Source of the DNA: Anadara kagoshimensis
Taxonomy: Eukaryota > Mollusca > Bivalvia > Arcoida > Arcidae
DNA length: 64,000 nt
Reading direction: 5' to 3'
NCBI GenBank assembly: GCA_021292105.1
Contig: CM037869.1
Span: 1,444,001 to 1,508,000 of the forward strand
Part shown: piece after piece, positions 49,346-61,423 of the stretch
Layout: every line of letters starts with the position of its first letter
How positions within the stretch are numbered: the first letter of the stretch is position 1
Notes under the pieces: generated by a model
Database searches by the model: none
Seen by the model: only the letters and a program-made list of their open reading frames with translations
What the model was told of the DNA's origin: nothing
Position numbers and translations under genes: made by a program

Positions 49346-49859
49346 GGATCCAAACTTTTGGTAACTATTGCTTATGAAATAAACAAAATGCATGGTTTAA
49401 ATCTTCTTTCACATAATCCATTATAAAATCTTTATGATTTTGGTTACTTCACAGTTGTTGGTATGTAAAAATACTTTAATTTCTATGAATGTGGTTATGA
49501 AAATCTTATTCCATTATACCATAGTTGACGGTTTAAAATCAAAATCTTGATATATAAAAATTATGAATGACAAAATCATACTAGAATCTTAGTGATAAAG
49601 AAACTTCAAAAAAAGAAAGAATTTTTTCTAAATGTATATGCACTAATACTATGGGTTTGTGATGCTAACTTCTGACTGATACATATTTTCAATGTCCTTG
49701 ATAGATATAAAGTCTGCCACCATGCCTATTACAAGACCACAGGGTGTGATTATTACCGGTAAGTCTCCAAAACAAAGCATCACAAATGCAACATACATAC
49801 ATTAACATGTATCTGTAGTGCTTTTAAAACAAAAGATATGAGACAGCAAATGTTAATAT

Positions 49860-49969
49860 GAGAGAGAGAGAGAGAGAGAGAGCAAAAGAGAGAGAGAGAG
49901 AGAGAGTGAGAGAGAGAGCAAAAGAGAGAGAGTGAGAGAGAGAGAGCAAAAGAGAGAGAGAGAGAAAGT
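49860..49969. repeat. (AG)n microsatellite with GCAAA interruptions
   Basis: AG dinucleotide run broken three times by GCAAAAG. The open frame on the minus strand (Ser-Leu repeats) is an artefact. Confidence 0.95.
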
Positions 49970-50694
49970 GTTGTTTTGGAGACTAAGTAATAACTTGCAA
50001 TAATTTTTACAAGAAAAAAAAAAGGTAAAAATCATAGAAACTTCAAGATAATATATAGCTTTAAAAACGAGCATCAACAGTGAAATACAAAACAACATCA
50101 TCACAATAAAAGTATCTTTGAATATGGCAAATGAGTGAATAGAATTGATGGCAGTAGTACTTGATTGGATAAAAGTTTGATTTTTTTCTAATGTAAAAAA
50201 ATTCAAAGAATTTCATAAGCATAATTATATTGTACTTTTATCAGGTCAGAAAAATATATCTTTTAGAGAAATAATTTAAAAAAATTTCTATGGTGATTCT
50301 ACAATAAAACTTTTTTTTTAATTTTATGTAATCATTTGTAATAAATTCATGATAAATGCATTACATTGTCTCAGTTATTTATGTGAACACAATAGGGTAC
50401 TTAATATAGTATAAAGAACAGAATGTTACTTGTAAAAATATATATCCTTTCACGCTTATACTCCTAAAAAATGCACACCAGGTAAAAAAAATATCAACAA
50501 ATTTCATATAAAACACTTTCTTACACACACACACACGTCAGTCATGTCTCTCATCTATACACACACCTTTTAATATTGTTATTAGTTATTAAGAATTATT
50601 TTACACCATGTTCTCGGTCAGTAATTTTGCTGCTGTTCATGTTTTCTACATCTTTTATTCCCAATCTTTGATCTTAAGTTTTCGTTATCGTTTA

Positions 50695-53600
50695 TCACCT
50701 GGCCTGTAGTTCCTCTGCACTCAATGCTTTGGTCTTAGCAACTTCATAAAATACTCTGTAAAACAAAGAAATTCAATAAGTCCATTATTTTTAGTTAATA
50801 TTTTTCATGTAACCAGTCTTTTCTTCTAGTCTTCATATATCATGTGACAATATTTCAGGTTTAGGAACCTTCTACAATGCTCCGGATAGAGTGTGTAATT
50901 AGAAGGCTTCTAGTTAAATAGATGTAGTGGGACTGAGCTAGTCGTGGTGACAGGTGTTGTATATATATCAGATCATAGTGATTTACTACCAGATATTCTG
51001 GTCTATAACTTTTAGTTTTGTGGTCCAATGTTCACTTTTCCCCTGGAGGGACATCAGTTTTTTTAACAATGTTGTTATCGTCAGGTATCAAAATTAGAGG
51101 TTTCCATAAGAGATTTGACTACCTAAAACTCCAAATTGGCCGGTTATAATTCATAAATTTTTTTAAAAAAAGGTCATTTTTACCGAAACTAAATTCCCTA
51201 AAAGTCAGTTGAATGGTAACTCTCATTAGCTACGTGTGTTGTCAAGATTACAACTGAAAATCGTTGACCCCTGACCTGTTGGATTTGTCAATCTATCTTC
51301 TGCTACAAATCTTAGGGAAATCACTGCTTTATTTAACATGACATTGTGTGCCAACTTACTTATGAGAATATTTAGAGGTGATAGTATTGAGGTTTTTAGG
51401 TGGTGATGCAATCATGCTATTTAACTCAGCAGTTAACAATTTTAAGTCTTCTTTTTGGTATCCTGTATAATATACCATCGTCTTGTTCTGAAATACAGTT
51501 AAAAGAAAAAATAAACATTATTGTTAAGGTTGGAAAATGTACATGTGTTTTTCAGTTTGGGGTACAACTGTATCATAGTAACAAAGCAGTAATACCTTAT
51601 AGGACAGAAGGTAGGTCTACATCTAATGATAACTCAACACTGGACAGTGTTTCCTTGCTTGTTTATGAATTTTACTTAAATGTAAAAAAAAATCTGATGA
51701 AATATATCAAAAAAGTTGATTCAATCTGCAGATATTTTTGTAGTTTTAACCTTTCCCAGATAGCTGTGAACTTTATATATACATGTATATTTTTTCAAAA
51801 TGTTATTTGAAGAAAAGAGAGCTGAATTAACCACCATGAAACCTTCTGGATCAAAACTTTGCTGATTTTTTCCACAACTATGTGCATTTGTAATCAATGC
51901 AATCATTTTCATTTTCCCCCAATAATTGAATGCTTAGACGGTAGGAGAGTAACCAATCAAAGTCTTTAATTATACCAATTTTTTCAACTATTGTAACTTT
52001 ATACTGAGCGGTGCTTATCACTTAAAACAGATTATAACATTTACCAAGACAGAAAACACTATATTATACTATGTTATTTGTCCTACCCATTCTCCAGTTT
52101 TCTTCATTTTCATGGCCAGGTATAGACAGGATGCTGCCATTTTTGACTCTCTATATTTGATAAATTCATATTCCATTAGTGACATTTCCAGTATGTATCT
52201 AGCTAACGTTAATGTTTCCATGGAAGCTCTGGCACACTGAAAATATAAATATCAACTTAGAAATTTAAAATTAAAAGAAATTCAACAACAAAATTAACAG
52301 AAATAGCTTATAGGTCCCAGTTTTATAAAAATTTGTATAGTCCGTCAGCAATATTGTGGCAGACTGTTTATAAACACAGACAAGTTTATTATACACAAAA
52401 AGGTTTTTAAAGTAAGATGTTTTATTTGGTGTTAATGTGTTACGTTGTCTGGCGGAGCCTCACATCTGTCAAAGCTTTTCTAACAAAATGATTTCCCAAA
52501 CCGCTAAAAGAAGTTAAGCAAGTAATTTGAATGTCATCTAGACATAAAAATGCTAAAATTTTAGTGTCTTTGGAAGATTGTTAATATAAGAAATGGAATT
52601 TTACTATTGTTCTACCATGAGGTTATGGAGAGGCTGAAAATGGCACAAATTCAATGAAGTGCAACGCACTTCATGTTAAAATTTGCGCCATTCTCAGCTT
52701 CTCCATAACCTCATTGTAGAATAAAAGTAAAATTCCATTTCTTAAATGTATAAATATACATAAATCAACAGGTTTAAAAAAAGACTTAAACAGACCGTAC
52801 AAAACTTTCATTTGTAAATATAACTATTGGTGTAGTCAGTTACACTTACCTTCGAATATCTCCGTAGGAATCTATATGACAAAGGCATACCAATATCAAA
52901 GCCAATCGTTATTAATATGTTCCTCTCCATGTCTAGAAACTCTTTAGCCTTGTATGCATCATCACATATGAATAAAAAGTCTTCAACAAGAGGTGGACAT
53001 CTCTCCTGTATACCAGATAAACAAAACATTACTTAGAACATTACAATACACTTCTCAAGTTTACAAGTTGACAGTCATAGAGACACATAAACCTCGCAGA
53101 AATAGCAATGTAGGACATCAAAGAACCCATCTGTACAGTTCGCCATTTTCAATTCTGACTTTTCACACATTATTCAAGTTACAACCAAACTAGCTTTATT
53201 TAAAAAAAAATTAAAAATAACATTGCTAAAAAGTCAAGGTCAATCAACTTCCAATTTAGTAAGTAAGCTTTCGGTTCATGACAAGAAGCTGTTTACATGT
53301 TTAATATTTACAATCGCTGATTTTTTTCTTACATAAAATTATTGACAAGAATAATGTTTACATTTTAGTAAACTAGCATGACATGTCAACCTCTTGTTAA
53401 ATCTGGTTTTGGTTATGTTCTTTACTGTGACTTTAAAAAAAGGCACAGTTATTTTGGTTATGTTCGTTACTGTGACGTCAAAGAAAGTGGGGCTTAATGC
53501 TCTGAAAGGATGAATGGCGCTGTTCCATTCACTGACAAAAGTAGCGAATAAGAAATAAAATTTTATAATACTAAATGATTGCCCTTTTGCAAATTGTGAG

Positions 53601-56600
53601 CATATATGTCAATGATTAATATTGTAAATCCTGTGTAAACAAGATTTTGGAAGTGGCAATTTTCATAAAATTGTAAAACTGTAAAATAAGTTGGATTAGG
53701 GTATCATTCCTGGCAGACACGTATCATCATCAGTTGACAGGTACTAGAGAAAAATTCATTTCAGTAAAAAACGCATGGAAGACAGACAACTTCAACTAAT
53801 AAGCTTACATCAAATTTGCAGGATATAAATAAAGATGCAGCACCAACAAGCTGAAGTAATTCCTTAGGTACAATCTTCAGAGACAGGAAGGTATCCACTA
53901 GTTTAACAGCTAGGTACAATGTCTCGTGGTTTAATTCAAAGTTCTCCTGTACTTCTACCAGCCAGTCCACCAATATAGCTCTCATGTTAAGTGTAAGGTA
54001 TCGCTGTTTGTCCATATACATGGGAACCATAAACTTAAGCTAAAACAAAAACCAGTACCAATAAAATGGAATTCAACATAACATAAATATATTTACAAAA
54101 AACCAGTACCAATAAAATGGAATTCAACATAACATAAATATATTTACAAAAAACCAGTACCAATAAAATGGAATTCAACAGAACATAAATATATTTACAA
54201 AAAACCAGTACCAATAAAATGGAATTCAACATAACATAAATATATTTACAATCATACTGATCTCCCTTCAACAAACCTTTTGAGGGCTACTGAAGATATT
54301 TACCAATAACTTTGGTGTGACCTTTCACCCATGACAACACGTTTGTTTCCTTTGGCATTGACAAATGGGCGGACTTTCATTTGATGTCATTAAAATCAAA
54401 CTTGAAACTTAGATAGACAGAATAGGCCACGTGGGACATGGTATTAATACTTTAGGAAATCTCATTATTATTTACATGTAAGTTAAGTTTTAGTATGGTC
54501 AAATCATTCTGAGGCCATTTTTTATTTTCATTGTGATACAACAGTGTATTTTTCTGCTCATATTGAAAATATGTGTATTAAATCTGAAGTTATGTATTTT
54601 TTCAGGTAAATTTTGCTGCATTAATATCCATCTCGTTTGTAAAAATATACATGTATAATATTGTTTTTTCCTTTTTAAATTTATCTGATTTTATTTGCAT
54701 TTAAACATAAAAAAAGAATAAATAAGTAAATTACCTGTAAATGTATTTCCATAAATGCTCTTGGAAAAAAGTTAGCGTTAGCAGATAAAATGTACGCTGA
54801 CCCTATTATATGGTCAAGCTGCCAGCTTTAACATAATAAAGTGCTTATCAAAATATTGTCACAAAAACTTGAGGGTAGACGTAAAATTAAGGTAAGTCAG
54901 GTTAGCGGAAACTTACTTTTTTTTGAAGACCTAACAAGTCAGATGGTTGATCACAAATTTAGTATAATACTGATATGCCACACCACCAACATTTATATAA
55001 TGTACAATCTGTTATACTTCTAAAAAATGCATCTAATGGAAATTAACTGTTCAATATAGGTCCGACTACCCCACCTTAGTATGGCCAACAGACCAGCTAA
55101 TAGAGAAAGAGAAATAATGATTTATTTTTATGTAAACAGACCCCGATTACACATGGCCATAACTTTGATTCTGGGAAAATCAAAGTTATCTTAACATTAA
55201 TGAATACTTTATGTCTATATATATATTATATGTAGCCTTGGAGTAACCCAGTCCTGATCTGTTTTATATAGCCAGTAACATTATAATATACCTCTCGTTC
55301 TTTGTAGTATTTGAAGATATCATTAGCATAGAGTGAGGCCTGTGCAACATCATGAAGATTCTCCTTGTCAACATCATCAACATCCTGAAATAATTCAAAA
55401 TAAAACATTAATTCTATTTCTCTAGATCTCACAGATGGTATCAGGAGGGTAATGTCACTTGTTAACACTGCAACAGTGGCTATGAAATTTTTTTATAATG
55501 AGTTGAATTCAACTTTATTTGTTAAGGGTCAAAATGACTTTTATTCTACCTTTTGAATGCAACAAACTACCCAGAAACAAAATGTCGTGAAACCCCAGAA
55601 AAATAAAACATTTACCAGACACCTCTGTATATACATCGTCCCAGTAGACACATCTCACCCCGTCGGTCGTGGACATTGGATCCTTAAGGTCGGCTATATA
55701 AGTCGCTGTCAAAAATTTGCCAAAGATACAATCTTTCAATTTCATAAATAAAGAAACAAAAACAATCATCTGCGTAGTATGTGAGTAGTAAAAAATCAAT
55801 CCTGTGTGAGAAAAGGTTCTTTTTGAACCAAAAAGTGTTAGATTGAGAACTAACATTTCTCTACTTCACATGGCTGGCATCGATAGGTTCTATTGGTCTC
55901 TTGTCACTGAGAATTTGATTGTATACATTACCAACCTTTGGTGGTCCATCGTCGAGTGAGATAGTAAAGGTAGTGTCTAAATCTCTACCAGGACTAGATG
56001 TTATGTCTTTTTCTGAATCCGTGCTACTGACACTGCTACAACTGAAACATAAATTTACGAGTTATCAATATTAAATACAAAATCCAGATGGTTAATAATT
56101 TCAGTGAAATTCAAATTGTCTTAAAGTAAGTGGTTGTGTTGCAAGCACATTTAGAAAACTATTTCAATCTGTAAAATTGACTGGCTGGAGTGGTATCATT
56201 ACTGATAAGGAATGACTGAATATTAAGAGACAACAAATAACCAAAGTCTTTTTTAAAATGAACTTGTATGAACTTTACATGATACATTTCAGTTTAAGAT
56301 GTTTTGAATGGAAAATTTTAAAAAGATTTATTTTTCCAGCAGATATTAACCTTGATTATTAGTTAACTGGCTCAACCTGGAGTCAATTGATGGATTGCCG
56401 GCCATGTCCACAATGTACTGACAAAGGCCTGGCATGTTTGAATTACACACAAGATGAATGAAAACTCGACCTGAATTGTGCCATTTAATGACGTCACTGA
56501 CACTAGTACATCATTAGTTGCTGTGACGCTGCTTTGGTACCATGATGGCGACCAGTGTCGCCATCATACAAGGCTATCAGCGATATTTCAATTGGTGGAA

Positions 56601-59600
56601 GCTTGATAAGTTAATTGATTCATTAATCCAGTATTGGATTTTTGCATAATTTCAAATCTTAAAAAATTACCATTATAATTAATCAACAGAATCTCATCAA
56701 ACTGAAGCATGATGTCAGTGATTTTGTCAGGGCTTTTAAAAACTACTTTCTGCCTTTTAAATTGGGAAAATTTTGATCCATTTTCATAGACTTGCTTGTT
56801 CATTACTACTATTTTAGGGAATTTTAAAATGATCTAATTGGAGAGTTTAAGTCTTTTTTCCCTCAAGGATACTACCTTTATTAGGTAGTAATTTGATACA
56901 AACAAAATCACCGGTAGTTATAAAACTATCAATTTTATATTAATATGTTAGTTTTTATTGATGTTTTTAATTTGTGTTAACCAATGATTAAACTAACCAA
57001 GTTCTGAACAACTGAGTCCAGACATTAGCAGGTGCTGCCATGCAAAATTTAAACATTGTTATATAGGCATTATTTAAAATGAAAATAAGAGGAAAGAAAA
57101 CAACTGACATAAATGCATAAACGCCTTTTATGTTCCAACACTAGCCACTATCACTGTTCCAAAGCAGTGTCAAGGCAACTAATGACGTACAAGTGTCAGT
57201 GACGTCATTAAATGGCACAAATCAGACCAAGTTTTCATTTTTTGTGTGTATTTCGAGCATGCCGGTACCTTTTTGTGGACGTGGCCCATGATACGTCAAT
57301 TACTGGAAGATGTAACAAATATCCACAGCTAGCAATATTTTGACAGATAACATGTCGTCATTGATGAATACTGAACAGGGCCCAGATGTAAAACTTTTTT
57401 AAAGTTATTCATCAATTACATCTGAATACTTATTAACACAACATGAAATAATTTGTTAATTATGGTTTAAGAAATGATTAACTTTCATGAAGCTTGGTGT
57501 AACTGGGAGCATATATATACTTTCCCTGTCAACAATTTACCTTTCCTGAGAGCTGGACATCTGTGATCCCTGTGATAACTGTTTGATTTCATCACTAAGT
57601 TCAGCCTCCTCTCCCTCACTCATTGTGTCTCGTCTTACTTTCTTCACCTGTTTCTTCTTTTCAGTTTTTTTGTTCCTCACATTATTATCTTGAGGTTTCA
57701 CAACCATTTTAGCTGCTGGTATTTTGGATTTCTTCAACTCTCCTGGTTTCTTCTGTAATGATTTGTTTTCATGCAGTGCCTGGGTAAAAACAAGTGATGA
57801 TGAATTAAACCATCAATTTTTTCTAACTAGAAATTTATCTGTATTTAAATTCTATAATTATATACAAACAACTGAACAACAAATATAAAGAGTAAACTCT
57901 AGGAGATATCACAATATTTGATTCAGAATAAATGTGAAAGCATTTGTTTATTCAGTTTAACAACTTTCATTATATTCCTTAAGCAATGTGATGCCATTAA
58001 TCTCATGGTGGACTGTTTCAGATTTTTCCAGAGTGATGTTGTATTATGAAAACAATATAGAGTGACAAGCAACAAAGTGGAATTAGACCAAGATAATAAG
58101 AATAATGTATAACTCTCTTATACCAATGCCAGTGGTACTGTATAATTAGTAAAATATGCATGTACACATGAATAATATTACAACATACATTGGTGATGTC
58201 TCCAAAAGCAGCTCGTCTTTTCTGATTTGGGTCCATCATGCTGTCACCATGTCGCTTCATACCACCTCCTCCGTGTGTAGGTACTAAGTCATGATGAATC
58301 TGGAAAATAAAATCAAACATGTTCAGTATTGATCAGTTAAACTTCTTGGATTAAATCAAGAAAAATTTAGCAACTAGTAGTTGTTTTACTGTGGAAATAA
58401 ATATTCTGATTTAATATATATGTGGGAATTGTTGGTGTTGGCATTGGTCCATGTAACCCTTATATTTCGAGTTTACAAAATAATGACTCGTAACGGATAT
58501 TTAAATAATGAACATGACATGAATCTTGTATTTCATTCATTATTTTGAGCATAATCATTTTCAATAAATGCAAAAATATTCCATTTCTATAATAGTTATG
58601 ATATAATACTATAAAAGAATGATGGTATACTGCATAGGTTCCAGTGACTTTGCATCAAAGATATAAAGGACTGTACAGTTTTTAGTATCAACCTGAAAAA
58701 GTTACCCTGACCTCTTGATGTTTGTTCAGAATCTATTTGAAAAAAATCAACACAAATGTGTCACACAGTACACCCACAAATCCCAAGGGAAATATTGTGT
58801 GATGCATTGAGGCATCACCAGGGAAATGCTGTGTGATCATGCATTGGGGCATCACCAGGGAAATGCTGTGTGATCATGCATTGGGGCATCACCAGGGAAA
58901 TGCTGTGTGAAGAAATGAGGCATTACCAGGGAAATGCTGTGTGATGCATTGGGGCATCACCAGGGAAATGCTGTGTGATGCATTGAGGCATCACCAGGGG
59001 AATGCTGTGTTATGCATCAGGGCATTACTAGCCTAGGGAAATGCTGTGTAATGCATTGGGTGTCACCAGGGAAATGCTGTGTGATACATTGAGGTGTCAC
59101 CAGGGAAATGCTGTGTTATGCATCAGGGCATCACCAGGGAAATGCTGTGTTATGCATCAGGGCATCACCAGGGAAATGCTGTGTAATGCATTGACTCAAT
59201 TTGAGGCATCACCAGGGTAATGCTGTGTTATGGATCAGGGCATTACTAGCCTAGGGAAATGCTGTGTAATGCATTGGGCATCACCAGGGAAATGCTGTGT
59301 GATACATTGAGGCATTACTAGGGAAATGCTGTGAAATGCATTGAGGCATCATTTGAAACCAAGAGATTTCAATATCTGAAAACCGAATAATAGTGTTCAC
59401 ACTTGGCTGCAATTTTCAATTGCTCGGATAGAAAACATTTTACATGTTAAATAAAATCCAAACAATAAATTTAAATCTTGTTATCGGGTTGCGCATAAAT
59501 GCCACTTCAATAATATGGATTGTCCTAGGTTCCAGTTTGTAGCAGTTTTTAATCTTTCATGTTACATGGGAGTGGGCTGTTTGGAGTGCCTAATGTTAGA

Positions 59601-60004
59601 GTAGACTAGATCATGTTTGTTTCACGATGAAAATTATTTTCAAGGTAGCCGAATCGATAAAAGGAAGGGAGGCATGTGGCAGACCTGGCATGCTAAGTGA
59701 GTATTCTTCCAACTGAAACTAGATCTACTGCAAGCTCCACCAAAAATAATAATAATAAAATGAAATCGATTAAGCTGGGAAAGTTCTTTCCAGGCTGAGA
59801 CTCTTTTCCTATGGTTCATGAAGTACAGCTTTTTGTACGAGATCTTGGTGTTTCCAAAGGGAATTCTAGCTATTCATTGTGTTAGCTAGTAAACCTGAAA
59901 TATACCTGATCCAATGCATTTCCAGATTTGGACATTTTTGTTTCTCCGATTCCATGTCCAAACGGCACGAAGTTGTGACTTTTTGATTTCCTGGCATTCA
60001 TCAT
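50695..60004 (-). CDS. CCNB3: G2/mitotic-specific cyclin B3
   Basis: Regulatory subunit of CDK1, nuclear in most animals, active in mitosis and meiosis. Coding exons in order: 60004-59906, 58299-58189, 57779-57541, 56041-55936, 55384-55292, 54039-53809, 53005-52850, 52236-52087, 51487-51360, 50755-50695. Phases agree and give 457 residues. The N-terminal regulatory part holds a destruction-box-like RAAFGDITN (62-70) and a KEN box (192-194). The first cyclin fold starts about residue 220 with NMRAILVDWLVEVQENFEL (234-252), the hydrophobic patch used for substrate docking. B3-specific blocks include EDFLFICDDAY, PLSYRFLRRYSK and SKYSH..KVFYEVAK. The family has Phe in the D-box where B1/B2 have Leu, and that is seen here. 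An AATAAA for this strand lies at 50659-50654. No break is visible. Confidence 0.95.
52588..52743. repeat. 156 bp palindrome in cyclin B3 intron
   Basis: Arms AAGAAATGGAATTTTACT... and its complement ending ...AAAATTCCATTTCTT meet at about 52666 around GAAGTGCAACGCACTTC. Roughly 70 bp of stem with a few mismatches. In the pre-mRNA it would fold as a long hairpin between exons 7 and 8. Confidence 0.88.
54045..54252. repeat. 51 bp tandem repeat, four units, at the exon 6 acceptor of cyclin B3
   Basis: Units start ACCAGTACCAATAAAATGG at 54051, 54102, 54153 and 54204 and are almost identical. In the gene's direction the array ends about 10 bp before the 3' splice site (AG at 54041-54040), so it supplies the likely branch-point region. 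Confidence 0.92.
56385..57300. mobile_element. Inverted-repeat element with ~170 bp arms in cyclin B3 intron
   Basis: The left arm is about 56385-56545 and the right arm about 57140-57300, with ~600 bp between. Shared blocks, inverted, are TTGTGCCATTTAATGACGTC, CACTGACACT, ATTAGTTGC and GCTGCTTTGG. Each arm has a perfect CRE octamer TGACGTCA (56489-56496 and 57200-57207). Next to the left arm a small perfect hairpin (ATGATGGCGAC, loop CAGT, at 56542-56567) is seen. No transposase is encoded. Confidence 0.75.
58780..59351. repeat. ~35 bp minisatellite in cyclin B3 intron 1
   Basis: About 15 imperfect units of the form CACCAGGGAAATGCTGTGTG / ATGCATTGAGGCAT, with some carrying an extra ATC or CTAG. 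Spacing and sequence vary from unit to unit as in an ordinary minisatellite. Confidence 0.92.
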
Positions 60005-60013
60005 TTTCTCGAT

Positions 60014-60420
60014 CTGTAAATTACAGTTTATATTCACTTCAGATGCAAAAATGGGTCGTACGGAATGCAAACTTAAATATCACACCAAATAATTTCCTCT
60101 CATATCCAAGTGTACTCAAATAAATAGCTTTTCCGTAAATATAAACAACACTTCGTGTTAGTTTCAGCTATGTCACGCTTTGTGTACAATCGAGGTTTGA
60201 ATTTGGTTCGTGTAATCTCGCTTTCGATTGGTTGACCGAGTTTTGTTATCCAATCATATCTCTAAACAAGATACATCCCAGCGGACAAATGAAAAACTAA
60301 GAGGAGGTAATTGAGAGGGCACTTCCGGGTCTCGTGTAAAAGTTAAGAAAATACGGAATTTTGATTTGCAGAAAACCCAGAATTCATTGCTTAGATTTAA
60401 AGACACAGACCAATGTTAGA
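60014..60420 (-). promoter_or_regulatory. Presumed cyclin B3 5' flank
   Basis: The first coding exon runs 60013-59906 and has an AG just upstream (TTTACAG), so at least one 5' non-coding exon probably lies here. CCAAT boxes occur in both orientations (60231-60227 on the gene strand and 60250-60254 on the opposite strand). A TTTGAA/TTCAAA cell-cycle homology-like sequence lies at about 60197-60202. This is consistent with, but not proof of, mitotic-gene control. Confidence 0.35.
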
Positions 60421-60788
60421 AAATGCAACGATCGAATATGAAAGTATTGTAAGGTTAATTATAAACCATTTGCATGACAAAGTGTTTGGACTGCTTGAAG
60501 TGATTTATTTTCTCAACCACAAGTGGACTACACGCCCCAATTATCTATTTAATTCTGAACAGCCTTCACATATGAGATAACTAAATAATCCACACTAATC
60601 TTAAATCATAAAGATTAAACAAAGGTTGTTCAAAATTGTTAATAACGAGTTCATAATAAAAATCTTTACTTAAATAAAGTTGTTTTAAAAACAATAAACA
60701 TTGGTTACATTACTCCAATTAATTTATAAGGGTTATCTAAGTAGGAAAATTCAAGTGAATTACTTAGATGACCCTTAATTAGAGTTGG

Positions 60789-61423
60789 CAGGGGCGTAGC
60801 TGGGGTGTTTATGATGTGGACGCCTAAAGAGGGTAGTGGGTTTGGGGGCCGCCCTGATGCGAATTTTCGGCCCTCCAGGGCGCTATTTATCAGAATTTTT
60901 CTTATAATTTTATGCTATGCTGTGGTAGTTTTTGTCGTTCTTTTGAGGACTGGTTCATTCTTAAACCTGAAGACGAGGTACAAGGGGATCTGATGTTGTA
61001 TGGCATAAGCACTACGAAAACAACACACTCAATAATTGAGAAAGTCAAGTTAAAATGGGAGTTCAATTAATATAGTGGTGAGGTTAAACGGAGGAGAGGA
61101 AATATATTTGTAAATATATTGCGTTAATACATAATGAAACGATGAAACGTGACGAATGGCTAGTAGAAGTTCTTTAATGTAATCAAATCAGATAGTTTCA
61201 ATTGTTTTGCCATGCCGGCAAAGTCAAGACAACACCGGAACCACACCTCAGAGGCTATCGAAGTCAGGTATAAACCGAATTCGTATATAACATTTCCGGT
61301 GAAGACCAACGGTTTGGTATAGGAAATATATTATATTCTCTCTCTCTTTATCTCTCTCTCTCTCTTTTTGCGAAAACGATGTGGACGTTTTTGCGTACAA
61401 ACGTACGCCTGGCTACGCCCCTG
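60789..61423. mobile_element. 635 bp TIR element, CAGGGGCGTAGC ends
   Basis: It starts CAGGGGCGTAGCTGGGG and ends with the complement form CTGGCTACGCCCCTG. It is flanked by GTTGG on both sides (60784-60788 and 61424-61428), a likely 5 bp target duplication. Inside are a (TCTC)n run near 61337-61365 and no transposase. Confidence 0.8.

Larger units (their letters stand above)
48617..50653. other. Intergenic stretch between element copy 3 and cyclin B3
   Basis: It contains a MITE at 49146-49345, an (AG)n run at 49860-49969 and an isolated exon-like segment at 49722-49758. The rest is AT-rich with no supported gene. Confidence 0.55.

Noticed and set aside
49853..50206. 117-codon Ser/Leu-rich frame on the minus strand
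   Set aside because: The repeated part comes from the (AG)n run and the rest is AT-rich with no homology.
54035..54274. Repetitive hydrophobic open frame (YIYVMLNSILLVLVF repeats)
   Set aside because: The 51 bp unit is a multiple of three, so one frame stays open by arithmetic. It is intron sequence next to a cyclin B3 acceptor.
58780..59351. Regular ~35 bp repeats with spacers, resembling a CRISPR array
   Set aside because: Repeats run head to tail with no unique spacers and drift from unit to unit, in an intron of a eukaryotic gene. It is a minisatellite.
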